Assembly (NCBI GenBank): GCA_963752325.1
Contig: CAVVXU010000005.1
Coordinates: 1,491,278 to 1,555,277 of the forward strand
Length of the DNA: 64,000 nt
Direction: 5' to 3'
Source of the DNA: CAVTJL01 sp963752325
Lineage (GTDB): Bacteria > Pseudomonadota > Alphaproteobacteria > Geminicoccales > Geminicoccaceae
Below are positions 16,291 to 28,261 of the stretch, in pieces (position 1 is the first letter of the stretch; every line of letters begins with the position of its first letter). The notes beneath the pieces are model-generated. The model was not told where the DNA came from. It worked only from the letters and a program-made list of their open reading frames with translations, and made no database searches. The position numbers and the translations under genes were made by a program.

Positions 16291-18570
16291 TCAGTTCACA
16301 TAGTACTTCTGGTACTTCCCATAATACTGACCCACGTCGCCGTAGCCGTAGTGGGCGTGCTTTCTCACGTCGACCTGCGTCAGGACGACACCGCCGATGC
16401 TGGCGCGCACCTCGTAGAGATGCGCAAGGCCGTTTCTGGCCGTCTCGGCGCTCGTCTGCTCCCATTGGGAGGCGAAGACCACCTTGTCGGCCAGCACTGC
16501 CGCGACCTTCGTGTCGGTGACACCGAGGAGAGGGGCCGAGTCGATGACAAGATAGTCGTAACGGGCTCGGAGCTCCTCCATCAGGAGGCGCATCTTCTGG
16601 CTGCCGAGGAGATCCGTCGGATTGGCCGTCTGGCGCTTGACGGGCAGGTAGTCGAGACCCGTCTCCTCATCATGGAAGATGATCTCGTCCAGATGCTTCT
16701 CGCCGCCCATATACTCGACGAAGCCGTGCGGCGGGCTGGTGCCCAGCTCACGCTGGATGCTCGGATGGCGTAGGTCGAGGTCGATCAGCAGAACCCGCTG
16801 GGCCGATCGCGCAGCGAAGGTGGCCAGGCTCAGCGCCAGGGTCGTCTTTCCCTCCTGCGGCAGGGCCGAGGTCACGAGCACGACCTTGGGCGGGTTGTCC
16901 ACATCACTCAGCTGAAGCGAGGTGTAGATCGCCCGGATCGCCTCGGCATATGCCGAGAGGGGCTTGGAGATGAGATACTGATGCGGCTTCTGGCTGCGCT
17001 TCATCCGCTCGAGCCTGGGCACGAGGCCGAGTGCCGGGAGATCGAGCGCCTGCTCCACCTGCCTGGCACTCCGCATCCCGCTATCCAGCCGCTCGAGCAG
17101 GAGGGCCAGAAGGGTGCCGAGCATCATCGCGGCGGTGAAGCCAACCGCGCCGAACAGGAGCCGGTCCGGGCGTGCTGGGCTTCGTCGGCGGCATCGCCGT
17201 CGAGATCACGCGAGAGTCCGCGTCGATCGTGCCCTGCTGCTCGCGTGTCGACTTAAACCGCTCGAGGAACGTCTGATAGAGTTGCTGGTTGGCATCGGCC
17301 TCGCGCTCGAGCTGGCGAAGCTGCACGTCGAGATCCCGCTCCTTCTGGTTCTGCTGGGTGAGCTTGTCCAGTTGCGCCTGGATCGTGTCGACGCCCGCCT
17401 GGGCCGCCTGAACGTCGTTTCCCACGTTCGCGATGACCCGATCGACCTCGGTGGCGATCTTTCGCTCGAGGTCCTGCTTCTGGCTGAGCAGCGCCTGCAT
17501 GACGGGATGCTTCTCGCCGTAGTCCCGTCGCGCCTGCCCAATCTGCTGCAAGACCATCGATTCCTGATTCCGCAGGTCGATGATGACCTGCGAGTTCAGG
17601 ACCTCGCCCATCGAATCGAGCGCGCCTGCCCCCTTGGCGCGGAGCTCCTTCATGAGCCGGAGGCGCGCCTCCTTCTGGGCAAGATCGGACTGTGCGGAGA
17701 GAAGGATGTTGGAGACGTTCGCGAGCTCCTGCTGCTTGAGCTCGATGCCGTTGACCGAGCTCACCATGTCGTGCTTCTGGCGGAACGCCTCGACCGCCGC
17801 CTCGCTCCGCTCGACGTCCTGCTTGAGCGAGTTCGAGCCGGTCCGCGAGAAAGCCCGACGCACGCATGGTCGTGTCGAGCTTGAGCTGCTTCTGGCCCTC
17901 GATGTAGAGGCCGGCCAGCCGGTTGGCGATCGTGGCGGCCTTCCTGGGGATCGACCGAGGTGAACGAGAGCCCGATGACGTACGAGCGACCCTGCTGGGC
18001 CACCTTCAGGTTCTTCTCAAAAGTATCAAGGGCGTCCTGCTGCGTTGCCGGGTCCTGATCGGTCGTGGCCATCGGCAGCGGCTCGTCGGCGAGGCCGGTC
18101 GCGATCAGCCATGAATCCGGCATCCAAGCCACGAGCTTCTGTAGCGGTCCTCCGAACTTCAGGGCGAGCTGGCTGTCATCCTGCTGCAGGGTCTGGTTGA
18201 ATTCCGGGTCGTTGAACAACGACAGGGAGTCCATCACCTGCGCGGCGAGATCCTGCGACTGCAGCACATTGATCTGCGTCTCGACGGTCGCCGAATCCGT
18301 CGTGAGGCCCTGCACGACCGCCTGCAGATTGACGACATCCGCCTGTTGCGGATCGATCATGACCATCGTCGTGGCGGTATACTTTTTGGTGATCTGCAGA
18401 CCGATCAGCACCGCCAGCGTCGTCAGGATCAGCGCCGTGCTGATGATCACCCATTTGCGGCGGCGCAATATCGCAATGAGGTCCTTGATGTCGACGCCGC
18501 CGGCATACTCCGGCGTCTGACCCGCGACATCAACGGCGCCCTGTTGAGTCTCGACGATCGAGGTGCCCAT
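16291..18570 (-). pseudogene. Wzc-like BY-kinase / chain-length determinant of EPS export, three frameshifts
   Basis: About 760 residues when repaired. Residues 25-70 give the Wzz domain and first membrane helix ('IKDLIAILRRRKWVIISTAL'). Long coiled-coil regions follow ('QKQDLERKIATEVDRVIANV'), then a second helix ('LFGAVGFTAAMMLGTLLALL'). The kinase domain has Walker A 'SALPQEGKTTLALSLA', Walker A' 'VLLIDLDLRHPS' and Walker B 'YDYLVIDSAPLLG'. The C-terminal tail holds a cluster of tyrosines ('YGYGDVGQYYGKYQKYYVN'), the autophosphorylation sites. Breaks lie near 17955, 17835 and 17165. The protein controls polymer length and export with an outer-membrane Wza, which is not in this window. Confidence 0.82.
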
Positions 18571-18953
18571 TCGTCCCCGCTTGCTGGAACTCGTCTGAAG
18601 AACGCAAACACCGGCCTGCGGCCGACGAAAAATGTTGGCGGCGCTTAGCCCTGATACACGATCCGCCTAGCCTCCGAAAGATGGTTAACGAATTCCAAGC
18701 TGACCGGTGAGCGTCTTGGTCCAACCGGCGATGCCCTAGCCTACACGTGCCGTTCTTGTACCAAGAGTTGATTTATATCTATGACTCTAACGTATATGGT
18801 TCATCTTCTAGCCGATGTGTCCGCCATCGCGGGCCATAGCGGAAGGCGAGGCCCGCTGCATTGCAGCATGAGCAATGGGCTGGGCGGGGCGAGGACGGGC
18901 AGCTCTGGCCTTGAAGGAAGCGTCCGGCGATGATGGATTGGTGATAGGAGGAC
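18571..18953. other. Divergent intergenic region between wzc-like gene and mutA
   Basis: About 380 bases without a supported gene. The middle (18750-18810) is AT-rich compared with everything around it and holds several TATAT-type stretches, so promoters for one or both flanking genes probably lie there. I could not pick a convincing -35/-10 pair. GGAGGA precedes the ATG at 18954 closely and supports that start for mutA. Confidence 0.4.
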
Positions 18954-21008
18954 ATGGGTACGAGCGTGGCGAGGACTCGATGGGCGAGCGAGATTCTGCG
19001 CCTTCCAGGGGATCAGGAGGCCAAGGGCGGGAGGAGTGGCTCCAGCTGGTCGTGCGCAGCGCGGGCTCCAACGACCCGAAGGGCAAGCGAATCCTCCCCA
19101 CGGCGGACGGGGTCGAGGTGCCGCCTCTCTGCGCGTCGGCCAGCCCTCGGGAAGCAGCTGACTATCCCGGCTGCCCGCCCCGCCGCAGGGGTGCCTCGGC
19201 GGCCCAGGGCATCAATGGCTGGGACATTAGGCCGCAGCGGGCCGAGCTCGATCCTGAGGCCGTCAACACGGCCATCCTCGAGGATCTGGAGCAGGGCGCG
19301 ACGTCGATAGCTCTCTGTCTCGACACCGCGCTCGCGCGAGGCTCGGCCTTGCCCGAGGCGACTGTCGCCTACGACCTCCCTGCCCTCGATCGCGCACTCC
19401 GTGACGTTCCGATCGATCTTGTCCTCGTGGCGCTCGAGAGTGGCGAGCGGTTCGCCGAGGGCGCCGCGCTGCTTCTTGTGCTTGCCGAACATCGCGGCGT
19501 CGCGGCGACCGACCTACAGGCGCGGCTCGGTGCCGATCCGCTCGGATGCCTCGCCCGTGGCGCCAGGCTCGATCCTGACGCAGCGCTCGCCTCCGCGGAC
19601 GACCTCTCCTCCTATACGCGGCAGCGCTGGCCCTTGGTCTGACCATTGGTCGCCGACGGCAGCCCGTATCATGAAGGTGGCGCGACGGCAGCGCAGGAGC
19701 TCGCCTGCGTCATGGCCACGGTCCTTTACTACCTTCGCCGTCTCGAGAGGACGGGAATGCCGATCGAGGACGCCTTCGGCGCCATGGCCTGCACCTTGAC
19801 CGTGGATGCCGATCTCTTCGTCAGCATGGCCAAGCTCCGTGCCGCGCGCGAGCTCTTGGCAAGGATGGCCGAAGCCTGCGGCGCATCCGACCCCGGCGCA
19901 CCCGTCGTCCAGGCGGTGACGAGCCGGCGTGCGCTTGCCAGCCGCGAGCCCTGGACCAACCTGCTTCGCTCGACCATCGCCGCCAGCGCCGCGGCGCTCG
20001 GCGGTGCCGAGAGCCTCACGATCACTCCGATCGACCGTGACGGCTCCCTCGACCCGGGCACGGTCCGCCGCCTGTCGCGAACCACACAGCTCGTCCTTCA
20101 GGAGGAGAGCCGGCTGGGCGCAGTCATCGATCCGGCAGGCGGCAGCGGCTATGTCGAGATGTTGACAGACGGTCTTTGCGTCGGGGCCTGGGACATTCTG
20201 CAGGACGATCGAGGAGGGCCGGTGGCATGCTCGAGGCGCTGCGCCGCGGCTCAGTCCAGGCCATGATCGCCGAGGCATGGCGGGTGCGACGGCAGGCGAC
20301 CGCGACCCGGGATCAAGTGCTTGTCGGCACCAACAGGTTCGTGGTCCCGGTTGAGGCCGGCGCGGGTCGCGATGCCCCCCCGGCCGGCAAAGACGCCGGC
20401 GCTCTCCGGCAACGTCTGGCCGCCTGCGAGCGATCCATGAGACCGTTCGCGGATCTCCTCGCTGCGGCGGCCGACGGCGCGATCCTCGCCGGGCCGCCCG
20501 CCCGGGCCAGCAGCGTGCGTCCGATCTGTCGACATATGCTCGATGAGGACTGGGCTCGCCTCCGTCTTCGCAGCCACGCCGCCTTGGTCGCGACACGGTG
20601 CGCGCCCGTCCGTCTTCGTTGCCAATCTTGGCCCGACCGCGCGGCACGCCGATCGCTTGGCCTGGACGCGGGATCTTCTCACGGCAGGGGGCATCGATGC
20701 AGCGCCGAGCCCACCGATCCTCGGTGTCGGATGACCTCCCGCCTGCCATTGGCTCCTGCGCATCGCCCGTCTGCATCATCGTCTGCGGGGGAGAGCTCGA
20801 TCTGCAGCTGGTCCGGGCCGTTACCGCAGCGGCCCGCGGCCGAGGAGCCATCCGCGTCGATCTCTCGGCGGCGCTCCGAGGTGGACGAGGCTGAGCGCGC
20901 CAAGGCCGGGGTGACGGACGCCATCGCCGATGGCCGGGATCTGGTCGCTTGGCTGAACGCGCTGCACGACGCGCTGGATAGTCCGCGGGCCGCGGAGGAA
21001 GAGGAGCG

Positions 21009-21012
<4 letters not shown>
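18954..21012 (+). pseudogene. mutA: Methylmalonyl-CoA mutase small subunit, one in-frame stop and about five frameshifts
   Basis: Homologous to the catalytically inactive small subunit of B12-dependent methylmalonyl-CoA mutase. Segments in order: 'INGWDIRPQRAELDPEAVN', 'AILEDLEQGATSIALCLD', 'DGSPYHEGGATAAQELACVM', 'TGMPIEDAFGAMACTLTVD', 'IDPAGGSGYVEMLTDGL', 'MIAEAWRVRRQATATRDQVL' and, in later frames, 'VFVANLGPTARHADRLAWTR' and 'CIIVCGGELDLQLVRAV'. A TGA sits in frame at 19640-19642; further shifts fall near 20200, 20500-20560, 20720 and 20880. The stop overlaps the mutB start (ATGA at 21009-21012), the normal coupling of this pair. The start could also be the ATG at 18981. Confidence 0.72.
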
Positions 21013-23210
<2,198 letters not shown>

Positions 23211-23350
23211 GCCTGGATCGACAGCGCCGCGCTCCCCGGACCTCGGGGCCGTAGGCCGTGCGCGCGCCGCCGGACCGCGCCCTTTGCGCCGGCGCAGAGC
23301 CGGCTATATGACGTCGCGCTTCCGCCCATGTTCTCCCGAGGCCAGTGCCG

Positions 23351-23848
23351 ATGTCCAATGTCCCGGAGCAAGCGCTCGCCGGTGGCGCCATCCCGACCAT
23401 TCCCCTCTCCGCAGCCGGTCGGGATCCCCTCTTCTTCTTCGGCACGCTGATGGATCGCGACGTGCTGGGCCATGTGCTCGGCCGCCCGATCGATCCCGGT
23501 GACCTACGGCCCGGAGCGCTGCCAGGCTTCCGTCGCGTACAGGTTGTGGGCCGCAGCTATCCCATGCTCGTGCCCGCCCCGTCCGCGAGCGTGCAGGGCT
23601 GCCTCTTCCACGGACTGAAGACGCGCGACATCCATCGGATCAACCACTTCGAGAGCGGCGAATACCATGCCGCTCGGCGGTGGGTGCATGAGGAGACCGG
23701 AACCAGCCACGAGGCATGGCTCTACGTCGCGCGCCAGGAGGTGCTGGTGCCATCCGAGGCGCCATGGACCCTGGAGTCATGGGTGAGAGACCACAAGGCC
23801 GCATTCTTTGACGCCTGCAACGGGTGGATGGCCGACTGCCCCGCCTGA
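23351..23848 (+). CDS. Gamma-glutamylcyclotransferase-like (AIG2/GGCT) protein
   Basis: A small protein of the GGCT/AIG2 fold. The diagnostic N-terminal motif is 'FFFGTLMDRDVL' (normally YGTL), followed by 'GALPGFRRVQVVGRSYPMLV' and 'VQGCLFHGLKTRDIHRINHF'; 'FESGEYHA' carries the usual catalytic glutamate region. Such proteins act on gamma-glutamyl or similar small compounds, but the substrate here is unknown. ATG at 23351 is chosen; an upstream in-frame GTG at 23345 would add two residues. It stands alone between mutB and the rhodanese gene. Confidence 0.8.
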   Translation: MSNVPEQALAGGAIPTIPLSAAGRDPLFFFGTLMDRDVLGHVLGRPIDPGDLRPGALPGFRRVQVVGRSYPMLVPAPSASVQGCLFHGLKTRDIHRINHFESGEYHAARRWVHEETGTSHEAWLYVARQEVLVPSEAPWTLESWVRDHKAAFFDACNGWMADCPA

Positions 23849-23879
23849 GGGTGGATAAAATCACAGTAAAGATAGTGGA

Positions 23880-23908
23880 TTGACGGACCCATAACGTCTC
23901 CCATATGT
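23880..23908 (+). promoter_or_regulatory. Candidate promoter of the periplasmic rhodanese gene, within an inverted repeat
   Basis: TTGACG (23880-23885) lies 17-18 bases before a weak TATG-type -10 around 23904. The promoter is bracketed by AAATCACA (23858-23865) and its exact inverse TGTGATTT (23906-23913). The inverted repeat could be an operator but its 40-base spacing is wide. Found by eye. Confidence 0.35.
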
Positions 23909-23941
23909 GATTTCCAAGCGATCACACAGGGAGCCGTCGAG

Positions 23942-24868
23942 ATGCGTCTCGCCACACCGCTTGCCTTCGGCGCGCTGCTTGCCATCGGGCTGGCAGGGTC
24001 CGCCTCCGCTGCGCCCCTCGTCGAGGCGCCTTGGCTCAGGGCGCATCTGGCCGAGAAGGGCTTGGTCGTCCTCGACATCCGCGATGCTGGTAAGGGCAAG
24101 GGGGAAGCGCCCTTCGAGGCCGGACACGTGCCGGGTGCCGTCTCCGCGGGCTTCGCCAGCGCAGGCTGGCGGATCACGATCGACGGTGTGCCGGGCATGA
24201 CACCGCCCAAGGCCGAGCTCGAGCGACTGATCGGTGGGCTCGGCATCGGCAATGCCAGCGACGTCATCATCGTCTCGAACGGCGGCAGCGACGTCAACGA
24301 TCTCGCCGCCGCCGCCAGGATCTACTGGACGTTCAAGTATGCTGGGCACGATGCCGTCTCGATCCTGGATGGCGGCTGGCGCGCCTGGACGGCCGATCCC
24401 GCCGATCCTGTGGCGACGGGCCCCAGCGACCCGACACCCGTCACCTTCACGGCAACCTTGCGGCCCGAGCTGCTCGCGGAGACCAGCGAAGTGGCGGCGA
24501 TCGTGGACGGCAAGAGCCGTGGCATGCTGATCGATGCGCGCCCGGAGAGCCAGTATGCCGGCACGGTCAAAAGTCCGGTCGATCGGGTGCCGGGCCACCT
24601 GCCGGGCGCGGTGGCCGCTCCCGAGGCTGCCTTCTTCGATTCGACCCGGGGCAAGCTAAAGCCAGCGGCAGAGCTGGCATCACTCGTTCCCGCCTCGGCG
24701 CGCGTCGAGAAGGGCCCCGTCATCTCCTACTGCAACACGGGTCACATGGCCTCGACCGACTGGTTCGTGCTGCACGAGGTGCTGGGCCAGCAGAACGTGA
24801 AGCTCTACGACGCCTCGATGTCTGCCTGGACGAAGGACCCCTCCCGCCCGGTCGCGACCGGCAACTGA
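23942..24868 (+). CDS. Periplasmic sulfurtransferase with two rhodanese domains (308 aa)
   Basis: The N-terminus is a clear signal peptide ('LAFGALLAIGLAGSASAAP'), placing the protein in the periplasm. Two rhodanese-like domains follow: an inactive N-terminal one ('EKGLVVLDIRDAG', 'FEAGHVPGAVSAGF') and an active C-terminal one with 'SRGMLIDARPESQYAG', 'VPGHLPGAVAAPEA' and the active-site cysteine in 'VISYCNTGHMAS' (about C264). It moves a sulfane sulfur from a donor such as thiosulfate or a persulfide to an acceptor thiol. No partner sulfur-oxidation genes are adjacent. Confidence 0.9.
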   Translation: MRLATPLAFGALLAIGLAGSASAAPLVEAPWLRAHLAEKGLVVLDIRDAGKGKGEAPFEAGHVPGAVSAGFASAGWRITIDGVPGMTPPKAELERLIGGLGIGNASDVIIVSNGGSDVNDLAAAARIYWTFKYAGHDAVSILDGGWRAWTADPADPVATGPSDPTPVTFTATLRPELLAETSEVAAIVDGKSRGMLIDARPESQYAGTVKSPVDRVPGHLPGAVAAPEAAFFDSTRGKLKPAAELASLVPASARVEKGPVISYCNTGHMASTDWFVLHEVLGQQNVKLYDASMSAWTKDPSRPVATGN

Positions 24869-24882
24869 GTCCCGCACGGCGT

Positions 24883-24901
24883 GCCGGCGTCACGCGCCGG
24901 C
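24883..24901. terminator. Hairpin between convergent genes (possible bidirectional terminator)
   Basis: GCCGGCG (24883-24889), loop TCACG, CGCCGGC (24895-24901): a perfect 7-bp GC stem right after the rhodanese stop and overlapping the 3' end of the opposing membrane-protein gene. There is no T-run, so it would be a weak or Rho-assisted stop. Confidence 0.4.
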
Positions 24902-25312
24902 GCGCCGCCGACCGATCCTGCCGCCGAGGGCCGCGGCGGCAAGGTTTGGCAGGGCGAGGATCGCCAAGAGGACGAGGGTGAACGGCAGAAGGTCAGCCCC
25001 GGTGCCCGCGGGTGCCAGCGCCAGCATGGCCAGCAGGTGCCCGGCCATCAGGGCCGCCACCACCCTGCCCGACCGCCCGCCGAGACCGAAGCCGCCCACG
25101 CCCGCGACCACGATCATGAGCGGTAGCGCAGCCCACCAATAGAGGCCCAGATCCCAGGCTTCCCGCAGCCTGAACTCCTCGTGCGGCGCACCAAGAACGC
25201 CCGGCAGCAGGACAGGCAGCGCCCAAACGAGACTGCCGCAGAGAACGAGGCCAGCCAGGATCTCGACCTCGCGGGGACCCGATGGTCGCTGGCCATGATC
25301 GTTGCTCTGCAT
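24890..25312 (-). CDS. Polytopic membrane protein of unknown function (140 aa)
   Basis: Four predicted membrane helices: 'EILAGLVLCGSLVWALPVLL', 'LYWWAALPLMIVVAGVGGF', 'VAALMAGHLLAMLALAPAG' and 'LPFTLVLLAILALPNLAAAA', ending in a basic tail. The N-terminus is polar and cytoplasm-like. I recognise no family. It stands alone on the minus strand between convergent and divergent neighbours; nothing nearby suggests a function. Confidence 0.6.
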   Translation of the reverse strand: MQSNDHGQRPSGPREVEILAGLVLCGSLVWALPVLLPGVLGAPHEEFRLREAWDLGLYWWAALPLMIVVAGVGGFGLGGRSGRVVAALMAGHLLAMLALAPAGTGADLLPFTLVLLAILALPNLAAAALGGRIGRRRAGA

Positions 25313-25393
25313 GCGGCGATCATGCCCTAGATCCGCTAACGCCTGGTTAGCGGCGGCGCCTCACCCGGTCGCCCGAGCCTGAGTCCCGCCGCG

Positions 25394-26854
25394 TCACGGC
25401 GTCTGATGCAGGCTCACCTGGCGCTTGATGCCGTGCGGGCGGGAAAGCTCGTTCACCCGATCCTGGGCCTGGAAGTAGTCGGCGTGCGGCGGCCGTGGGA
25501 CGTTCCGTCCGGCGCCACGGCGCGGGTCGAGCTTGCCGTTCTTCCAAACCACCTTGCCCTGGCTCACCGTCACCGCCGGCAGCCCCATGACCGCCATGCC
25601 CTCAAAGACGTTGACGTCCATCTTGCTGTGATGGGCCTTTTGATTGATCGTCGCCGTTGCCTTGGGATCCCAGACGACGAGATCGGCGTCGGCCCCGACC
25701 AAGACCGCACCCTTCTTGGGGTAGAGGTTGTGGATCTTGGCGCAGTTCGTCGAGGTCACGGCCACGAACTCGTTGGGTGTCAGCCGCCCCGTGTTGACGC
25801 CCGCCGTCCAGACCACCTTCATTCGCTCCTCGACCCCGCCCGTGCCGTTGGGGATCATCGTGAAGTTGTCGATGCCCATCTTCTTCTGCTCGACCGTGAA
25901 GGCGCAGTGGTCCGTCGCCACGACCTGGAGCGAGCCCGAGACGAGGCCGTCCCAGAGGGACTTCTGGTGCTCCTTCGAGCGGAACGGCGGGCTCATCACG
26001 CGGCTGGCCGCGAGCGCCCAATCGGGACTGGAGTAGACGCCGTCGTCCAGGACGAGATGCTGGGCCAGCGGCTCGCCATAGACCCGAAGCCCGCTCTCGC
26101 GCGCCCGCTTGATCGCCTCGTGCGCCTCCCGGCAGGAGGTGTGGACCACGTAGAGCGGCACGCCCACGGTCTGGGCGATCATGATCGCCCGATTGGCAGC
26201 CTCCGCCTCGACATGCGGGGGCCGCGAGAGAGCGTGACCCTCGGGCCCGGTGATGCCCTGGTTCAAGAGCTGCTGCTGGAGCAGATAGACGGCATCGCCG
26301 TTCTCGGCATGGACGAGCGGCAAGGCACCCAGGTCGCGGCAGCGCGAGAAGCTCTTGAAGAGGATCTCGTCGTCAACCATCAAGGCGCCCTTGTAGGCCA
26401 TGAAGTGCTTGAAGCTGTTGACACCCCGGTCGACGCATTCGGCCATCTGCTGCTCGACGCGCTCCGACCACCAGGTGACGGCGACGTGGAAGGCATAGTC
26501 GGCCACCGACTTCTTGCCCCACTCCTGCCACTGGTCGAGCGCATCGGTCAGGCTCTGCTGCGGCGATGGCAGACAGAAGTCGATGATCATCGTGGTGCCG
26601 CCGGCCAGGGCGGACGCGGTGCCGCTCTCGAAATCCTCGCAGGCCACGGTGCCCATGAAGGGCATCTGCATATGGGTGTGCGGGTCGATGCCGCCGGGCA
26701 TCACATAGGCGCCGCCGGCGTCGACGACCTCGGCGCCCGCGGGCGCCTCAAGGCCCTCGCCAACGGCCCGAACCACACCGTCCTCGCAGAAGACGTCGGC
26801 GCGGAAGCTGCGGTCGGCGTTGACGACGGTCCCACCGCGGATGAGCAACGACAT
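25394..26854 (-). CDS. hydA: Dihydropyrimidinase / D-hydantoinase (486 aa)
   Basis: A cyclic amidohydrolase with a binuclear metal centre that opens dihydrouracil or hydantoin rings. The metal ligands are visible: 'GGIDPHTHMQMPF' (H59, H61), the carboxylated lysine in 'NSFKHFMAYKGALM' (K149), 'LPLVHAENGDAVYL' and 'LYVVHTSCREAHEAI', and the catalytic-metal aspartate in 'VVATDHCAFTVEQKKMG'. Full length for the family. It probably takes part in reductive pyrimidine breakdown, whose product beta-alanine can be handled by the aminotransferase encoded 1.4 kb away. Beta-ureidopropionase and dihydropyrimidine dehydrogenase are not in the window. Confidence 0.92.
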   Translation of the reverse strand: MSLLIRGGTVVNADRSFRADVFCEDGVVRAVGEGLEAPAGAEVVDAGGAYVMPGGIDPHTHMQMPFMGTVACEDFESGTASALAGGTTMIIDFCLPSPQQSLTDALDQWQEWGKKSVADYAFHVAVTWWSERVEQQMAECVDRGVNSFKHFMAYKGALMVDDEILFKSFSRCRDLGALPLVHAENGDAVYLLQQQLLNQGITGPEGHALSRPPHVEAEAANRAIMIAQTVGVPLYVVHTSCREAHEAIKRARESGLRVYGEPLAQHLVLDDGVYSSPDWALAASRVMSPPFRSKEHQKSLWDGLVSGSLQVVATDHCAFTVEQKKMGIDNFTMIPNGTGGVEERMKVVWTAGVNTGRLTPNEFVAVTSTNCAKIHNLYPKKGAVLVGADADLVVWDPKATATINQKAHHSKMDVNVFEGMAVMGLPAVTVSQGKVVWKNGKLDPRRGAGRNVPRPPHADYFQAQDRVNELSRPHGIKRQVSLHQTP

Positions 26855-27043
26855 GAGCGGCCTCCTTGGCGCCGAGGATGACGAGGGAAGATTAGCTCAT
26901 CACCATGCCCTGTCCACCCGGGCAAGCGCCTCGTCGGGGCGCATGGCAAGCTCACAGGGCTCGATCGTCGGCGCGGTTGACAGCGAGCAGGCGGCTGGGA
27001 CACCTAGGCTCAGGGCATCCACGAGGCGACGAGCGATGAAACC

Positions 27044-28210
27044 ATGATCTCGAGGCGTGCTTTGGCCGGTCTGGTCGGCCTGAGCCCCATCCTTGCCAAG
27101 CCGCGCCGCGCGCGGGCGAGCACCCTCGACGATCCGCGAAGCTACGTCTTCGTGGTGAACGAGTCTTCCAAGGATGTGGCCGTTCTCGACCCCGGCGAAG
27201 CGAGACTCGTGGCCCGCCTGCCGCTCGGCCATGCGGCCTTCCAGATCGCCGTCTCGGCCGACAGGCGCCTGCTGCTGGCGAGCGACCTGCTCGGCAAGAA
27301 GATCAGCATCGTCGATCTCGTCACGGGCGAGATGCGGGCGCCGATCGAGCCCGGCTTCCTGCCCGTCTACATGCAGCTGGCACCCACCGGCGATCTGCTT
27401 CTTGTTAATGGCCTGCCCGAGGACGGCATGTGGCTCGTCCCCCTGGGCGCCCCGGATCGGCGACGCCGGATAGACGGCCTGACCGAACCGCACAACGTGG
27501 TTTTCGACAGCGAGGCGCGCTCGCTCACCGTCGCCGACCTCGGCGGCCGCGCCCTGGCCGTCGTGGACGTGGCTCAAGCCTCCGTGGTCGCGATGGTCCC
27601 CACGGACGATCCCTCCCTTCCGCCACCCGAGATGGGATCGAGCGGCAAGCTTCCCACGCTCACCAACCTCTCGATCACGCCGGACGGCGCCCATGCCGTC
27701 TGCCTCTACGACTCGGGAGGTCGCGTCGTGATCACGGACCTGGCACGGCGTCGACCGGTCGCTGCGATCGATGTCGGCGGCACGGCGTGGCGCGCCATAC
27801 CGGTCGCGTTCCAGCAGCTTCTCCTCATTCCCAACCTGGAGACGCCAACCCTCTCGCTCGTCTCGATGGAAAGCTGGCGCGAGGTCGCGAGGCTGCCGAC
27901 CGGCCGCGAGGTGACGGCCGTTGCCGTAGCCTGGCTGGGCAGTGTCGCCTTCGTCATGGACCGCAAGGGCCGCGCCGCGCACATTCTCGACCTCGACCGG
28001 CGCGCCGAGATCGGGCAGATCCCGTTGCCGGGCGAGCCCATGGCGGCCGTCACCGCGCCAGACAGCACCCGCGTGTTCGTGGCGCTGCGCGAGCCCGACG
28101 GCGTCGCCGTGATCGACGCCCGTGAGCACCGCGTGACGACCCTCATCGACGACGCCGGCGGTGGACCCAGCGACATTATCGTGGTCGGCAGCCGCAACTT
28201 CTGCAGCTGA
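27044..28210 (+). CDS. YVTN-type beta-propeller protein, exported (388 aa)
   Basis: The start 'MISRRALAGLVGLSPIL' looks like a signal peptide with a twin-arginine flavour. The rest is about seven beta-propeller repeats, each with a 'VVNESSKDVAVLDPGEARLV'-like pattern: 'ISIVDLVTGEMRAPIEPGF', 'ALAVVDVAQASVVAMVPTD', 'RVVITDLARRRPVAAIDVGG', 'HILDLDRRAEIGQIPLPGE' and 'VAVIDAREHRVTTLIDD'. Proteins of this class are exported and bind ligands or other proteins; some sit beside quinoprotein dehydrogenases, none of which is seen here. Function unknown. It lies between dihydropyrimidinase and the aminotransferase, divergent and convergent to them respectively. Confidence 0.8.
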   Translation: MISRRALAGLVGLSPILAKPRRARASTLDDPRSYVFVVNESSKDVAVLDPGEARLVARLPLGHAAFQIAVSADRRLLLASDLLGKKISIVDLVTGEMRAPIEPGFLPVYMQLAPTGDLLLVNGLPEDGMWLVPLGAPDRRRRIDGLTEPHNVVFDSEARSLTVADLGGRALAVVDVAQASVVAMVPTDDPSLPPPEMGSSGKLPTLTNLSITPDGAHAVCLYDSGGRVVITDLARRRPVAAIDVGGTAWRAIPVAFQQLLLIPNLETPTLSLVSMESWREVARLPTGREVTAVAVAWLGSVAFVMDRKGRAAHILDLDRRAEIGQIPLPGEPMAAVTAPDSTRVFVALREPDGVAVIDAREHRVTTLIDDAGGGPSDIIVVGSRNFCS

Positions 28211-28261
28211 GAGACCAGAGCCCCGCGCCTCCGCTCCCGCGCGACGTCCCGCGGACCGCGC

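Noticed and set aside
19640..19642. In-frame TGA in mutA as possible recoding (selenocysteine).
   Set aside because: There is no catalytic cysteine at this place in the family, no clear SECIS-like hairpin, and two compensating indels or a simple base error explain it better given the errors around it.
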